A stretch of DNA of 64,000 nt from positions 372,001 through 436,000 of the forward strand of contig NZ_JAHUWT010000001.1 in assembly GCF_019218885.1 (NCBI RefSeq), read 5' to 3'. The notes under the pieces are model-generated. The model ran no database searches and had not been told where the DNA came from. It saw only the letters and a program-made list of their open reading frames with translations. Of this stretch, positions 50,867 through 60,293 are shown in pieces; positions within the stretch are counted from its first letter, which is position 1, and each line of letters begins with the position of its first letter. Both the position numbers and the translations under genes were made by a program. This DNA comes from Bordetella sp. BOR01. GTDB lineage: Bacteria > Pseudomonadota > Gammaproteobacteria > Burkholderiales > Burkholderiaceae_B.

Positions 50867-51648
50867 ACCGCCCCGTTACCCGCCTGTGTGCCCACCATCT
50901 CGAGGGCATGTCGTACCGCGATTCCGACCTGGTCGAAGACCTGATCGGCAAGAAGACCTACGCCGAAGTGATGTTCTCGCAGATTATCGGCCGCGACGCA
51001 CGCCCCGTGGACCTGCGCATCGTCGATGCCGTGCTGATCACCCTGATGGAACACGGCCTGACGCCCAGCGCCATCGCCACGCGCGTGGTCTACATGAGCG
51101 CGCCCGAAAACCTGCAGGGTGCGGTGGCAGCCGGCCTGATGGCCGTGGGCAGCAGTTTCGTGGGCACCATGGAAAACTGCTCGCTGCTGCTCGATCGCAT
51201 CCTCAAGGCCGACGATGCCCAGGCCGAGGCGCGTGCCATCGTGCAGGCGCATCGCGATACCAGGCAGCCCTTGCCCGGTTTCGGCCACCACTTGCACAAG
51301 CCTGATGACCCGCGCGCGGTCAAGCTGCTGGAACTGGCCCGTGCCGAGCCCGACCTGGCAGGAAAGTGGGTGGGGGCGCTGGAACTGCTGGCGCTCACCG
51401 TCGACAGCGTGTATGGCCGCCACATCACCATCAATGCCACCGGCGCGGTGGCGGCCCTGCTGGGCGAACTGGGCATTCCCACCAAGCTGATGCGCGGCTT
51501 CGCGGTCATCTCGCGCGCCGCCGGCCTGGTAGCGCACGTGGCCGAAGAACAGCAATGCCCCTCGGGCCGCTTCATCTGGGAAACGATCGACCGCGAGATT
51601 CCCTACGTGGGCGCGGGCAAATCGGCCCACCGCCACCAGGAGAACTGA
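50863..51648 (+). CDS. citryl-CoA lyase-like protein (citrate synthase fold)
   Basis: A 261-residue protein, much shorter than citrate synthase (about 430), keeping the active-site core: LMEHGLTPSAIATRVVYMSA, PLPGFGHHLHKPDDPRA and AGLVAHVAEEQ. This is the citryl-CoA lyase class that cleaves a 3-hydroxy-acid CoA ester by a retro-Claisen reaction, as citryl-CoA to acetyl-CoA and oxaloacetate. Translation is coupled to the CoA ligase. The pair would be equivalent to a split ATP-citrate lyase, though the true substrate may be a citrate analogue. Confidence 0.87.
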   Translation: MNRPVTRLCAHHLEGMSYRDSDLVEDLIGKKTYAEVMFSQIIGRDARPVDLRIVDAVLITLMEHGLTPSAIATRVVYMSAPENLQGAVAAGLMAVGSSFVGTMENCSLLLDRILKADDAQAEARAIVQAHRDTRQPLPGFGHHLHKPDDPRAVKLLELARAEPDLAGKWVGALELLALTVDSVYGRHITINATGAVAALLGELGIPTKLMRGFAVISRAAGLVAHVAEEQQCPSGRFIWETIDREIPYVGAGKSAHRHQEN

Positions 51649-51650
51649 CC

Positions 51651-52385
51651 ATGGCAACGCAAGCGCCCGTCGCACTCGTAACCGGTGGCAGCGCCGGAAT
51701 CGGCCGTGCCGTAATCGAACGGCTGCTGCAAGACGGCTATGAGGTCGTCAACTTCGACCTGAAGGCGCCCGCCGCGTGCCTGGCAGGTGAAATGCATGTA
51801 GCGGTCGACCTGTGCAGTGCCGATGCCACGCGCCAGGCCGTGGCCGCGCTGGCGGCCGAACGCGATGTCTTGTACCTGGTGAACAACGCCGGCACGGTAC
51901 GCCCGGCGCTGCTCGAGCACGCATCGCCGGATGACCTGGCGTTCGTGATGGCGCTGAATATCCAGGCCCCCATGCTGTTGATGCAGGGGCTGCTGCCGGC
52001 CATGCGCCGCCGGCAATTCGGGCGCGTGGTGAATATTTCCAGCCGCGCGGCCCTGGGCAAGGCCGAGCGCATGGTGTATGCGGCCAGCAAGGCGGGCCTG
52101 CTGGGCATGACACGCACCTGGGCACTGGAAATGGCGGGCGACGGCATTACCGTCAATGCCATCGGGCCGGGGCCGATCGCCACCGAATTGTTCGAACGGG
52201 TGAACCCGCCGGGCGCGCCGCAAACCGAGAAAATACGCGCCAGCATCCCGGTGCGGCGCATGGGCACGCCGGCCGACATCGCGCATGCAGCGGCCTCGCT
52301 GCTGGACGATCGGGCCGGCTTCATCACCGGCCAGGTGCTGTATGTGTGCGGCGGCATGACGGTGGGCCTGGGGGCAGCGGCATGA
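51651..52385 (+). CDS. SDR family oxidoreductase (cluster copy 1)
   Basis: A 244-residue FabG-like dehydrogenase, ATG 51651 with CAGGAG upstream, two bases after the previous stop. Motifs are ALVTGGSAGIGRAVIERLLQ, NNAGTVRPALLEH, NISSRAALGKAERMVYAASK and GPIATELFERVNP. All catalytic residues (S, Y, K) are in place. It overlaps the next SDR gene by four bases. Confidence 0.92.
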   Translation: MATQAPVALVTGGSAGIGRAVIERLLQDGYEVVNFDLKAPAACLAGEMHVAVDLCSADATRQAVAALAAERDVLYLVNNAGTVRPALLEHASPDDLAFVMALNIQAPMLLMQGLLPAMRRRQFGRVVNISSRAALGKAERMVYAASKAGLLGMTRTWALEMAGDGITVNAIGPGPIATELFERVNPPGAPQTEKIRASIPVRRMGTPADIAHAAASLLDDRAGFITGQVLYVCGGMTVGLGAAA

Positions 52386-53224
52386 GCAACGATCTCGATC
52401 ATTTGCAGGCCTTGTTGCCCGCCGCCAGCACCCGGCTGGCCGGCAAGGTGGCGCTGGTGTCGGGTGGCGGATCCAGCGGCCCGGGCTGGAGCATCGGCAA
52501 GTCCAGTTGCGCCACGCTGGCGCGCCATGGCGCGGCCGTGTGCGTGCTGGATGCCAGGCTCGAGGCCGCGCAGGATGCTTTGGTCGCCGTACAAACCCTG
52601 GGCGGGCAAGGCCTGGCCCTGCAAGCCGATGTGGCCGACCCCGCCGCCATGGAACAGGCCGTACAGGCCGTCATGGCGCGCTACGGCAGGCTGGACATCC
52701 TGCAGGCCAATGCCGGCATCGGCAAGGTGGGCGGCCCCGAAGACATCGACATGGCCGACTGGGAACGCATCCAGAAAGTGAACGTCGACAGCCTGCTCAT
52801 TGCCAGCCGGCTGGTCTTGCCCATCATGTGCAAGCAGGGCGGCGGCGCCATCGTGGCGGTGTCGTCGGTGGCCGGCTTGCGCTACCTGGGTTATCCGCAC
52901 CTTGCCTACAACGTTACCAAGGCGGCGGTTATCCACTTCGCGCGCATGATCGCCCAGCAATACGCCGGGCAGGGTATCCGCGCCAATACCGTGGTGCCCG
53001 GCCTGATCGACACGCCACGGGTGCGCAATACGGTGGCACGCATGTTCTCGGCCGACGATTTCGAACAGGCCAGGGCCGCGCGCGATCGGCAAGTTCCCAT
53101 GGGGCGCATGGGCACGCCATGGGAGGTCGCCAATGCGGTGGCTTTCCTGGCCTCGGACGAGGCAGCCTACATCACGGGCACCGAATTGGTGGTCGATGGC
53201 GGGCTTATCGGGAAGTACGCCTAG
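52382..53224 (+). CDS. SDR family oxidoreductase (cluster copy 2)
   Basis: A 280-residue dehydrogenase starting at ATG 52382. Here the glycine loop reads SGGGSSGPGWSIGKSSCATL, with an insertion compared with TGGxxGIG, a variant known in some SDRs. The catalytic part is intact: AVSSVAGLRYLGYPHLAYNV then TKAAVIHFARM. The two adjoining SDRs are not close copies, so they probably act on different intermediates. Confidence 0.9.
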   Translation: MSNDLDHLQALLPAASTRLAGKVALVSGGGSSGPGWSIGKSSCATLARHGAAVCVLDARLEAAQDALVAVQTLGGQGLALQADVADPAAMEQAVQAVMARYGRLDILQANAGIGKVGGPEDIDMADWERIQKVNVDSLLIASRLVLPIMCKQGGGAIVAVSSVAGLRYLGYPHLAYNVTKAAVIHFARMIAQQYAGQGIRANTVVPGLIDTPRVRNTVARMFSADDFEQARAARDRQVPMGRMGTPWEVANAVAFLASDEAAYITGTELVVDGGLIGKYA

Positions 53225-53249
53225 TCCCCTGATTCAAGCAGCAGTCATT

Positions 53250-53277
53250 GCGGCCGTGCCCACGCGGGGGCGGCCGC
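53250..53277. repeat. GC-rich hairpin GCGGCCG...CGGCCGC
   Basis: Seven-base perfect arms around a 14-base GC-rich centre that can pair further. It lies between the second SDR and the next Bug gene and has no T run. It may cause partial termination or protect the upstream message. Confidence 0.5.
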
Positions 53278-53335
53278 GCGTCACCTCTCGCGGTCAGCAG
53301 TCATACAACAGCAGTGTTTATCAGGAGAATTTGCA

Positions 53336-54331
53336 ATGTGGAATTGCCGCAGCATCAAATCGTTGGTAAGCCTGACAGCCATGGCGGCGAGCCTGGCATG
53401 CGGCGTACCGGCCCAGGCTGAAAGCCAGTATCCGCAACGCCCGGTGACCATCGTCGTGGCCTTCGCACCGGGTGGCGCGACCGACGTGCTGGCCCGCAAG
53501 CTGGCACAGAAGCTGGGCGACCATTACAAGCAGTCATTCGTGGTCGAGAACAAGCCGGGGGCAGGGGGCAATATCGGCACGGCCTATGCGGGAAGGGCCA
53601 AACCCGATGGCTACACGCTGTACCTGGGCACGGTGGCATCGCATGGCGTGGCACCCAACTTGTACAAGCACACCGGCTACGATCCCATCAAGGATTTCAC
53701 ACCTATCGGCCTGATCGCGGCCAGCCCGCAAATCATCGTGGTGAACAAGGATTCGCCCATCCGCTCCATTGGCGACCTGGTCCAGCACGGCAAGACCGAC
53801 AATGCCACCTATGCCTCATCCGGTGCCGGCACCACCATCCACCTGGCCGGCGAGATGTTCAACATCAAGGCGGGCACCAAGATGGAACACGTGCCATTCT
53901 CGGGCAGCGGACCAGCCGTCAACGCCTTGCTGGGCGGCCATGTAGACGTGATGTTCGACGACATGCCGTCCTCGGCACCGCACGTCAAGGCGGGCAGCCT
54001 GCGGGCCCTGGCCGTGACGGGCACGCAGCGTTCGGCGCTGTTTCCCGAGCTGCCCACGCTGTCCGAAGTGGGCAAGCCCTACGGCCTGGAAGGCTTCGAT
54101 GTCTCGGCCTGGTTCTTCCTGGGGGCGCCGGCCGGCATACCGGACGGCATCGCTGATTCGCTGAACAAGACGCTCAACAGCATCCTGGTCGAAGACGACA
54201 TGAAGAACTACGCGGCCGAGCGCGGCGCGCAGACCCTGCCCGGTACGCGCCAACAGGCCAGCCAGTTCATCGCGGGCGAACTGAAAAAGTGGGACGAGAT
54301 CATCACGGCGGGCAACATCCCCAAGCTGTGA
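53336..54331 (+). CDS. Bug-type periplasmic receptor, second in cluster
   Basis: A 331-residue receptor with leader SLVSLTAMAASLACGVPAQA, clamp segment PVTIVVAFAPGGATDVLARK, VVENKPGAGGNIG and MEHVPFSGSGPAVNALLGGH. ATG 53336 with AGGAGA. It is related to but clearly distinct from the receptor at 48311. It is followed closely by the amidase gene, so its ligand may be the amide or its acid. Confidence 0.92.
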   Translation: MWNCRSIKSLVSLTAMAASLACGVPAQAESQYPQRPVTIVVAFAPGGATDVLARKLAQKLGDHYKQSFVVENKPGAGGNIGTAYAGRAKPDGYTLYLGTVASHGVAPNLYKHTGYDPIKDFTPIGLIAASPQIIVVNKDSPIRSIGDLVQHGKTDNATYASSGAGTTIHLAGEMFNIKAGTKMEHVPFSGSGPAVNALLGGHVDVMFDDMPSSAPHVKAGSLRALAVTGTQRSALFPELPTLSEVGKPYGLEGFDVSAWFFLGAPAGIPDGIADSLNKTLNSILVEDDMKNYAAERGAQTLPGTRQQASQFIAGELKKWDEIITAGNIPKL

Positions 54332-54379
54332 TTGTTCGGATCCGCCAGGTTGCGCTTGCTGCGCACACAGGAGATTGCA

Positions 54380-55981
54380 GTGGAAAACCCGACCGCCGCC
54401 CGCAATGAGGTCATTGCGCAATGGCGCGATACTGTCGCGCGCCTGGCCACCGAAACCGGCACCGGCCTGGGCCTGATGCCGGATTCGATGGCCCAGGCCC
54501 TGCATGCCACGGCGCAGGCCGTGCCCGGCGCCACGCCGACTGCGGCGCTGTCCGCCGATCCGGGTTGGCACGACTGGTGGGAAAAGCGCGAGCGGCTCGC
54601 GGCAAGAGAGGTGACGGTGCAAGACCTGGCGCGGGCATCGCTGGACCGCCTGGCGCAGGTGCAGGGCGCCACGGCGGCGTGCGTCGAGTTGCTGCATGAT
54701 TCGGCAATGAAGCAGGCACTCCAGCTGGACATGCGCCTGGCGGCGGGCGAGCCGCTGGGCTTGCTGGGCGGCATGCCGCTGGCGCACAAAGACCTGCTGC
54801 ATCGGGTGGGGCGCATGGCAGGCTATGGCATGGCGCAGGCCGCCGGCCCGGCCTCGTTCGATGCCACGGTGCTGCGCCGCTTCGACCAGGCCGACGCGTT
54901 GCACCTGGCGCGCCTGCACATGACCGAGCTGGCGTTCGATCCGTCCGGCACCAATGCCATGGCCGGCCACTGCCGCAACCCCTGGTCGGCCACGCGCATC
55001 CCCGGAGGATCGTCCAGCGGCTCGGCTGCCGTGGTCGCGGCCGGCGCCGTCGATGGCGCACTGGGCAGCGATACCGGCGGCTCGATCCGCATTCCCGCGG
55101 CCCTGTGCGGCGTCACCGGCCTGAAACCCACCTTCGGCCTGGTCAGCCGGGCAGGCGCCATGAGCCTGAGCGCCACGCATGACCACCTGGGCCCGATCGC
55201 GCGCAGCGCGCGCGATTGTGCGCTGATGCTGCAGGCCATCGCCGGCCACGACATTGCCGATGCGGGCAGCGTAGCGGCCCCGCGCAGCGATGACTACGCC
55301 GGCAGCCTGGATGCCCCGGTGGCCCGATTGCGCATAGGCGTGCCGCAAGGCTATTTCACCGCCGGCCTGCATCCCGGGATACGGGCCGTGATTGACCAGA
55401 GCATCGCATCATTCCGGCTGCTGGGGGCCGACATACGCGAAGTGCCCGATTTCCCCTACGATGCCGTGAACGCGCTGGCCATCCTGATGATCCGCGCCGA
55501 GGCGACCGCTTTGTACGAAGGCCTGCTGCGGCCGCAGGCCCCGGCGACGCTGGGCGATTTCACGCGCGCGAGGCTGCAGGAAGGCGCGCCGATCCCGGCC
55601 ACGCTGTACTTGCAGGCCCTGGCCCTGCGCGGCCCCCTGCTGTTGCGATTCGCGCAAACCGTGCTGGCCGATGTCGATGTCTTGCTGGCGCCGGTGTTTC
55701 CCCTGCCCACGCCGCGTATCGATGCCTTCGACACCATGAACGCGCAATCGCAATTGCTGCGTGGCGAACTCACGCGCCTGACGCGGCCGGTCAATTATCT
55801 GGGCCTGCCGTCGCTGTCGCTGCCAGGCGGGGCGTGCGCGCCGGACGATGAGCCCGGCGAGCTGCCGGTGGGCTTCCAGTTGATCGGGCGCCCGTACAGC
55901 GAAGCCTTGTTGCTGCGGCTGGGCCATGCGTTCCAGAAGGCGACGACGTGGCATTTGCGCCGGCCGCCGATGGCGGCTTGA
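54380..55981 (+). CDS. amidase (amidase signature family)
   Basis: A 533-residue amidase starting at GTG 54380, preceded by CAGGAGA. The Ser-cisSer-Lys triad is visible: lysine in GMPLAHKDLLHR, the serine loop PGGSSSGSAAVVAAGAVDGA (family: GGSSGGSAA) and DTGGSIRIPAALCGVTGLKP with the nucleophile. It would hydrolyse an amide to acid and ammonia, possibly releasing the acid that the CoA ligase uses. Relatives include GatA and many catabolic amidases. GatB or GatC partners are absent, so a role in tRNA amidation is excluded. Confidence 0.92.
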   Translation: MENPTAARNEVIAQWRDTVARLATETGTGLGLMPDSMAQALHATAQAVPGATPTAALSADPGWHDWWEKRERLAAREVTVQDLARASLDRLAQVQGATAACVELLHDSAMKQALQLDMRLAAGEPLGLLGGMPLAHKDLLHRVGRMAGYGMAQAAGPASFDATVLRRFDQADALHLARLHMTELAFDPSGTNAMAGHCRNPWSATRIPGGSSSGSAAVVAAGAVDGALGSDTGGSIRIPAALCGVTGLKPTFGLVSRAGAMSLSATHDHLGPIARSARDCALMLQAIAGHDIADAGSVAAPRSDDYAGSLDAPVARLRIGVPQGYFTAGLHPGIRAVIDQSIASFRLLGADIREVPDFPYDAVNALAILMIRAEATALYEGLLRPQAPATLGDFTRARLQEGAPIPATLYLQALALRGPLLLRFAQTVLADVDVLLAPVFPLPTPRIDAFDTMNAQSQLLRGELTRLTRPVNYLGLPSLSLPGGACAPDDEPGELPVGFQLIGRPYSEALLLRLGHAFQKATTWHLRRPPMAA

Positions 55982-56145
55982 ATATCCGCCAAGGCTGGTA
56001 TAGCGGCGCGGCTTTCGAAAATTGGCTGATTCCTGTCCTTTTTTGAGTTGGACGCCAAAGGCGGCGCATTCCTAGAATGGCTTGCGCATCTTGCGCGGGC
56101 AACACCGCCGCTGCGCCCTGCAAAACATAAAGGAGACAAGCACTC

Positions 56146-57144
56146 ATGAGGAAAGCCTGGCCTTCGCCCTCACTCGCCAGGGGACTGGCGCCGTACCTTG
56201 CCGCTGCGATGTCCTTGCTCGCGCCGATCGCTGCCCATGCGGACGCGGCTGGCCGCTACCCTGATCGCGCCATCAACCTGATCGTGCCCATCGGCGCGGG
56301 GGGCGTGGCCGATACGTCGGCCCGCATCCTGGCCCAGCGGCTGGGCGACCACCTGAAGGTGCCGGTCGTGGTCCAGAACAAGCCAGGCGCCGCCCAGGCT
56401 ATCGGTGCCGAGCTGGTGGCGCGCGCCAAGCCCGACGGCTATACGCTGCTCTTCTCGACCAGCGGCTTCGTGGCGGCCCCCATGCTGATCAAGGGCTTCA
56501 AACCCGATCCCGTCGAGGACTTCGACCCCATCTCGCTGATCGCCTCCAGCAATAATGTGCTGGTCGGCGCCAACGCCATTCCTGGCGGCAGGCTCAAGGG
56601 CTTGGTGGAGCTGGCCAAGGCCAAGCCCGGCCAAGTGTTCTACGGCTCGCCTTCCGGCGCGACTACGTTGGTGTTCGAATACCTGAATCAGGTGACGGGC
56701 GCGAAGCTCGAGCCTATTCTCTACCAGAGTACCCCGGCCGCCTGGGCGGACATCATCGGCGGCCGGGTCCATGCCACCATGGAAGGACCCAAGCTCGCCC
56801 AGGGGCAGGTACAGGCGGGCAAAGCGCAGGTGCTGGCCGTCTTCGGACATAAGCGGGCCCCCGAGTTCCCCGACGTGCCGACCGTGGCCGAACAGGGCTA
56901 TCCGGGTTTCGGCATCGAGAGCTGGCAAGGCCTGTGGGCGCCCAAGGGTACGCCTGCCGAGGTGGTTCGCACACTGGAGCAGGCCGTGGTTGCGGTCATG
57001 GCCACGCCGCAGATGAAGCAGGAAATGCGCGCGGCCGGCCTGGACGCGGTGGGCAGTACGGCTGCCGAGTTCGGCAAGGAACTGCACGACAACGCGGCAC
57101 TGTGGCGCAAGGTGGCCACCGAGGCCGGCATCGAACCCCAATAG
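56146..57144 (+). CDS. Bug-type periplasmic receptor, third in cluster
   Basis: A 332-residue receptor with signal sequence GLAPYLAAAMSLLAPIAAHA, clamp segment RAINLIVPIGAGGVADTSAR, VVVQNKPGAAQAIG and DGYTLLFSTSGFVAAPMLIK. The TTTD-like aspartate seen in the other receptors (GGxTD) is AD here, suggesting a different ligand. It is followed after nine bases by the HpcH-type aldolase. Confidence 0.92.
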   Translation: MRKAWPSPSLARGLAPYLAAAMSLLAPIAAHADAAGRYPDRAINLIVPIGAGGVADTSARILAQRLGDHLKVPVVVQNKPGAAQAIGAELVARAKPDGYTLLFSTSGFVAAPMLIKGFKPDPVEDFDPISLIASSNNVLVGANAIPGGRLKGLVELAKAKPGQVFYGSPSGATTLVFEYLNQVTGAKLEPILYQSTPAAWADIIGGRVHATMEGPKLAQGQVQAGKAQVLAVFGHKRAPEFPDVPTVAEQGYPGFGIESWQGLWAPKGTPAEVVRTLEQAVVAVMATPQMKQEMRAAGLDAVGSTAAEFGKELHDNAALWRKVATEAGIEPQ

Positions 57145-57153
57145 GCGGCCCTT

Positions 57154-57921
57154 ATGTTCAATCTTCTTGAAAAATGCCGCCGGCCGGGCGGTTTGGTGAT
57201 GGGCTGGTGTTCGTCAGGCTCGCCCTTGCTGGGCGAAGCCATGGCAGTTGCCGGTTTCGACGCCCTGACAGTTGACCTGCAGCATGGTGTGCAGGATTTC
57301 TCCGATGCGTTGCGGGTGCTGCAGGCCATCGACGGCCGGGGTGTGCCCGCCATGTGCCGAGTGCCCTGGAACGAGCCCGGCATTGTAATGAAAGCGCTCG
57401 ATGCCGGCTTCCAGGGCATTATTTGCCCGATGATCGATGACCGGGCCCAGGCGGAACAACTGGCGCGCTGGTGCCACTACCCGCCACATGGCATGCGATC
57501 GTTCGGCCCGCATCGCGCCCAGATCAGCCTGGGGAACGACTATGTGGCCCACGCGCATGAAGCGCTGGTCATCCTTCCCATGGTGGAAACCGAGGCGGGC
57601 CTGCGCAACCTCGACAGCATCCTGTCCGTTCCCGGGATTTCGGGTGTCTACGTGGGGCCCAACGACCTGGCACTGGCGCTCGGCCATCCGGCCCAGGCCA
57701 TCCCGTGCGAGGCGGTGAAGGAACATATCGAGCACATTCTCGGGCGCACCAAGGCGGCGGGCAAGCTCTGCGGTATCGCTTGCGGTTCGCCGCAAATGGT
57801 GGCCGACATGCTGGCGGCCGGCTTTGACATTGCCACCTTGCAGAACGACTTGCGCCTGTTCTTGCATGGCATGACACAGCAATTGGTCGAGACCAGGCAA
57901 CTGCGCCCATCTGCCGGGTGA
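57154..57921 (+). CDS. HpcH/HpaI family aldolase
   Basis: A 255-residue class II pyruvate-type aldolase. Markers are GFDALTVDLQHGVQDFSDAL (HpaI has VDxEHA), PAMCRVPWNEPGIVMKALDA, GMRSFGPHRAQ, metal-binding glutamate in ILPMVETEAGLRNLDSI, and GVYVGPNDLALALG. It cleaves 4-hydroxy-2-oxo acids to pyruvate and an aldehyde. As the last gene of the cluster it would feed the cleavage product into central metabolism. Confidence 0.92.
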   Translation: MFNLLEKCRRPGGLVMGWCSSGSPLLGEAMAVAGFDALTVDLQHGVQDFSDALRVLQAIDGRGVPAMCRVPWNEPGIVMKALDAGFQGIICPMIDDRAQAEQLARWCHYPPHGMRSFGPHRAQISLGNDYVAHAHEALVILPMVETEAGLRNLDSILSVPGISGVYVGPNDLALALGHPAQAIPCEAVKEHIEHILGRTKAAGKLCGIACGSPQMVADMLAAGFDIATLQNDLRLFLHGMTQQLVETRQLRPSAG

Positions 57922-58007
57922 CCTGGCAGGCTTGTCGGCCGTGCCGGTTCCCGTTCCCAGGCCGGGTCACGAGGAACGCAAGGCGAAGGGCGAGCCCGGC
58001 GAGCGGC

Positions 58008-58919
58008 TCAGGGGGTGGCCGCGCACTGCCTGGCCGTCTCCGCGAACCGGTGGACGGTAGCATCGTGCTCATGGCGACGCCAGGCCAGCAAGGTCTGCAG
58101 GCCGGCGTCTTCCGCCCACTTGCGCGCGATTTGCAGAGGCCGTATGGCGATGCCTTCCACGGCATGCGAGGCCACTGCGTAAGGTACCGTGGCCAAGCCC
58201 ACGCCGCGGCGCACCAGCCCCAGCATGGCAGTGATTTGCGACATCGACACAATGGCCCGGGGCATCACCCCATGCGCCGCGTAGAGCCGTTCCAGCGCCA
58301 GGTGGAAATACCGGGAATGCGGTGACCAGGCGATCATCGGTGCGCCATCCAGATGACGCAGCGGCACCTGCCGCAACGCGCTGAGCGCGTGGTCGGCTGG
58401 CATGGCCAGTGCCCAGCGGTCCGTCGTCAGAAGATGCGATGCGAAAAGGCTGGAGTCCACAGGCGGGCGCACCAGGGCTACGTCCAGCGCTGCTTCGCCC
58501 AGCATATGCAGTTGTTCTTCGATCAGCAACTCCTTGAAAACGAAGCTGACGCCGGGATACTGCTCGTGATGCCGTTGCACCAGCCGGGGCACCAGGTCAA
58601 ACGCCGCCGTCGAGGTAAACCCGATGACGAGCGTGCCTTGTTCTCCACGGGCGGCCAACTGCGTCTTGGCGGCGGCTTCGCCGGCGCGATGCAAGATGGC
58701 TCGGGCCTCTTGCAGCAGGAACGTACCTGCCGGCGTCAGCGAGACCGAGCGGTTGCTGCGCACCAGCAGCCTGACGTTCAGCCGTTCTTCCAGCAACGAG
58801 ATTTGCCGGCTCAGCGGCGATTGCGTCATATGCAGGCGCTGGGCCGCCTGGCCGAAATGCAGGGTCTCGGCCAGCGTCACGAAACACTGAAGCTGTTGCA
58901 GATCGAAAGGGCGTTTCAT
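58008..58919 (-). CDS. LysR family regulator
   Basis: A 303-residue LysR protein of the BenM/CatR-like branch: FDLQQLQCFVTLAETLHFGQ then AAQRLHMTQSPLSRQISLLE. The effector domain contains GFTSTAAFDLVPRLVQRHHE and LGLVRRGVGLATVPYAVASH. Its 3' end converges on the HpcH-type aldolase gene. It may co-regulate the cluster at its distal end or control the DyP peroxidase, whose promoter it faces; neither is proven. Confidence 0.9.
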   Translation of the reverse strand: MKRPFDLQQLQCFVTLAETLHFGQAAQRLHMTQSPLSRQISLLEERLNVRLLVRSNRSVSLTPAGTFLLQEARAILHRAGEAAAKTQLAARGEQGTLVIGFTSTAAFDLVPRLVQRHHEQYPGVSFVFKELLIEEQLHMLGEAALDVALVRPPVDSSLFASHLLTTDRWALAMPADHALSALRQVPLRHLDGAPMIAWSPHSRYFHLALERLYAAHGVMPRAIVSMSQITAMLGLVRRGVGLATVPYAVASHAVEGIAIRPLQIARKWAEDAGLQTLLAWRRHEHDATVHRFAETARQCAATP

Positions 58920-59288
58920 GGCATGGGCAAGGCCATTATCGTGGTGGCCATCGTTATAGATGAGTCAGACAGGCTACCCCGAAGCGAAAACAGGGCCAGA
59001 TTGCTTATTGGGGGTTCTTATGCACGACGCCACCAGGCAGGTTTCCGTAGAGCGCTGAAGGTCACCATGGATCTGCTTACACTGCGCAAATCTGCCGAGA
59101 CGCGGACACCTCGCATCCGCAATCGGCAGGAAGTTCGCCAACGCCCCGGGAATTGTCACCTCGCGCAGGATGAGGGCACCATGGAAAGAATAGCCGATGG
59201 CGTTACCATGTCCGGCCATATGTGAATTAGAAAGGGCTCGATCGCGCCGTATTGCGACCGCCTGGCAACCAATATCAGAGAGGTGCAA
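58920..59288. other. intergenic region between LysR and DyP genes
   Basis: About 370 bases, divergent between a minus-strand LysR gene and the plus-strand peroxidase gene. Some frames are open but none has a family pattern or a ribosome site. Promoters for both genes must lie here; I saw no palindrome strong enough to report. Confidence 0.5.
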
Positions 59289-60257
59289 ATGGCTGAAAGC
59301 AGTTGGGATCGAGTGCCAATCGACTCGCAAAGCATCGATGCGCCGCTGTCGCGCGCGGCGGTGTTTCTCACGTTGACGGTCGCCGAGGGCCGGGAGGCCC
59401 TGCAGGCCGTCGCCGGTGTCCTGGACGGGCTGGACGATCTGATCAAGACCGTCGGCTTTCGCGATCTCAACGGTCGGCTGTCGTGCATCACCGCCCTGGG
59501 GTCGGAACTGTGGGATCGTTTCCAGACCGGCAGGCGCCCGAAGGAGTTGCGCCCCTTCACGCCGATCAAGGGCCCGACGCACGCGGCGCCGGCCACGCCC
59601 GGCGACCTCTTCTTTCATATCCGGTCCGAGCGCGAGGATCTCTGCTTTGAATTCGAGCGGCTGTTGCTGGACCAATTGGGCAGCAGCGTGACGCTGGCCG
59701 ACGAGGTCGCGGGTTTTCGCTACTTCGACTCGCGCGACCTGCTTGGCTTCGTCGATGGCACAGCCAACCCGACTGGCCACGACATCGGCTCGTCAACGCT
59801 GGTCGGCAGCGAGGATCAGGAGCACGCCGGCGGCAGCTACGTGGTGGTGCAGAAGTATCTGCATCGAATGCAGCCGTGGGCTCAGCTTTCCAAGGATGAG
59901 CAGGAGCAGATCATCGGCCGGGAGATCGTCAGCAACGTCGAATTGCCCGACGCGACGAGCGGCCAGAAGTCGCACAAGACCCTCGCCACGATCGTGGACG
60001 ACGACGGCACAGAGCACGACATCCTGCGCGACAACATGCCTTTCGGTCGTCCCGGCCACGGCGAGTATGGGACGTACTTCATCGGCTACTCCAGGTATCT
60101 GTGGGTGACGCAGCAGATGCTGGAGCGCATGTTCCTCGGCGATCCGCCGGGTATGCACGACCGCCTGCTCGATTTCTCGACCGCGCGCACCGGCGCCGTG
60201 TTCTTCGCTCCCGCGCCCCGCACGCTGAGCGCACTGGTGCAGGCGGTGCAAACGTAG
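59289..60257 (+). CDS. DyP-type heme peroxidase
   Basis: A 322-residue peroxidase of the YfeX/DyP B class. The GxxDG motif is FDSRDLLGFVDGTANPTG near residue 155, followed by EHAGGSYVVVQKYLHRM; the proximal histidine region PFGRPGHGEYGTYFIGYSR comes later. There is no Tat signal, so it is cytoplasmic or a cargo protein of an encapsulin; no encapsulin gene is present. ATG 59289 is preferred over GTG 59283. It oxidises dyes, porphyrins or lignin-like phenols with hydrogen peroxide. Confidence 0.93.
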   Translation: MAESSWDRVPIDSQSIDAPLSRAAVFLTLTVAEGREALQAVAGVLDGLDDLIKTVGFRDLNGRLSCITALGSELWDRFQTGRRPKELRPFTPIKGPTHAAPATPGDLFFHIRSEREDLCFEFERLLLDQLGSSVTLADEVAGFRYFDSRDLLGFVDGTANPTGHDIGSSTLVGSEDQEHAGGSYVVVQKYLHRMQPWAQLSKDEQEQIIGREIVSNVELPDATSGQKSHKTLATIVDDDGTEHDILRDNMPFGRPGHGEYGTYFIGYSRYLWVTQQMLERMFLGDPPGMHDRLLDFSTARTGAVFFAPAPRTLSALVQAVQT

Positions 60258-60293
60258 TGCGGGGTCGCATGGCCCCGACGACGGCCATGGGTC

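Noticed and set aside
54380-55981. GatA subunit of the tRNA amidotransferase
   Set aside because: No gatB or gatC beside it; the context is catabolic and an independent amidase fits better.
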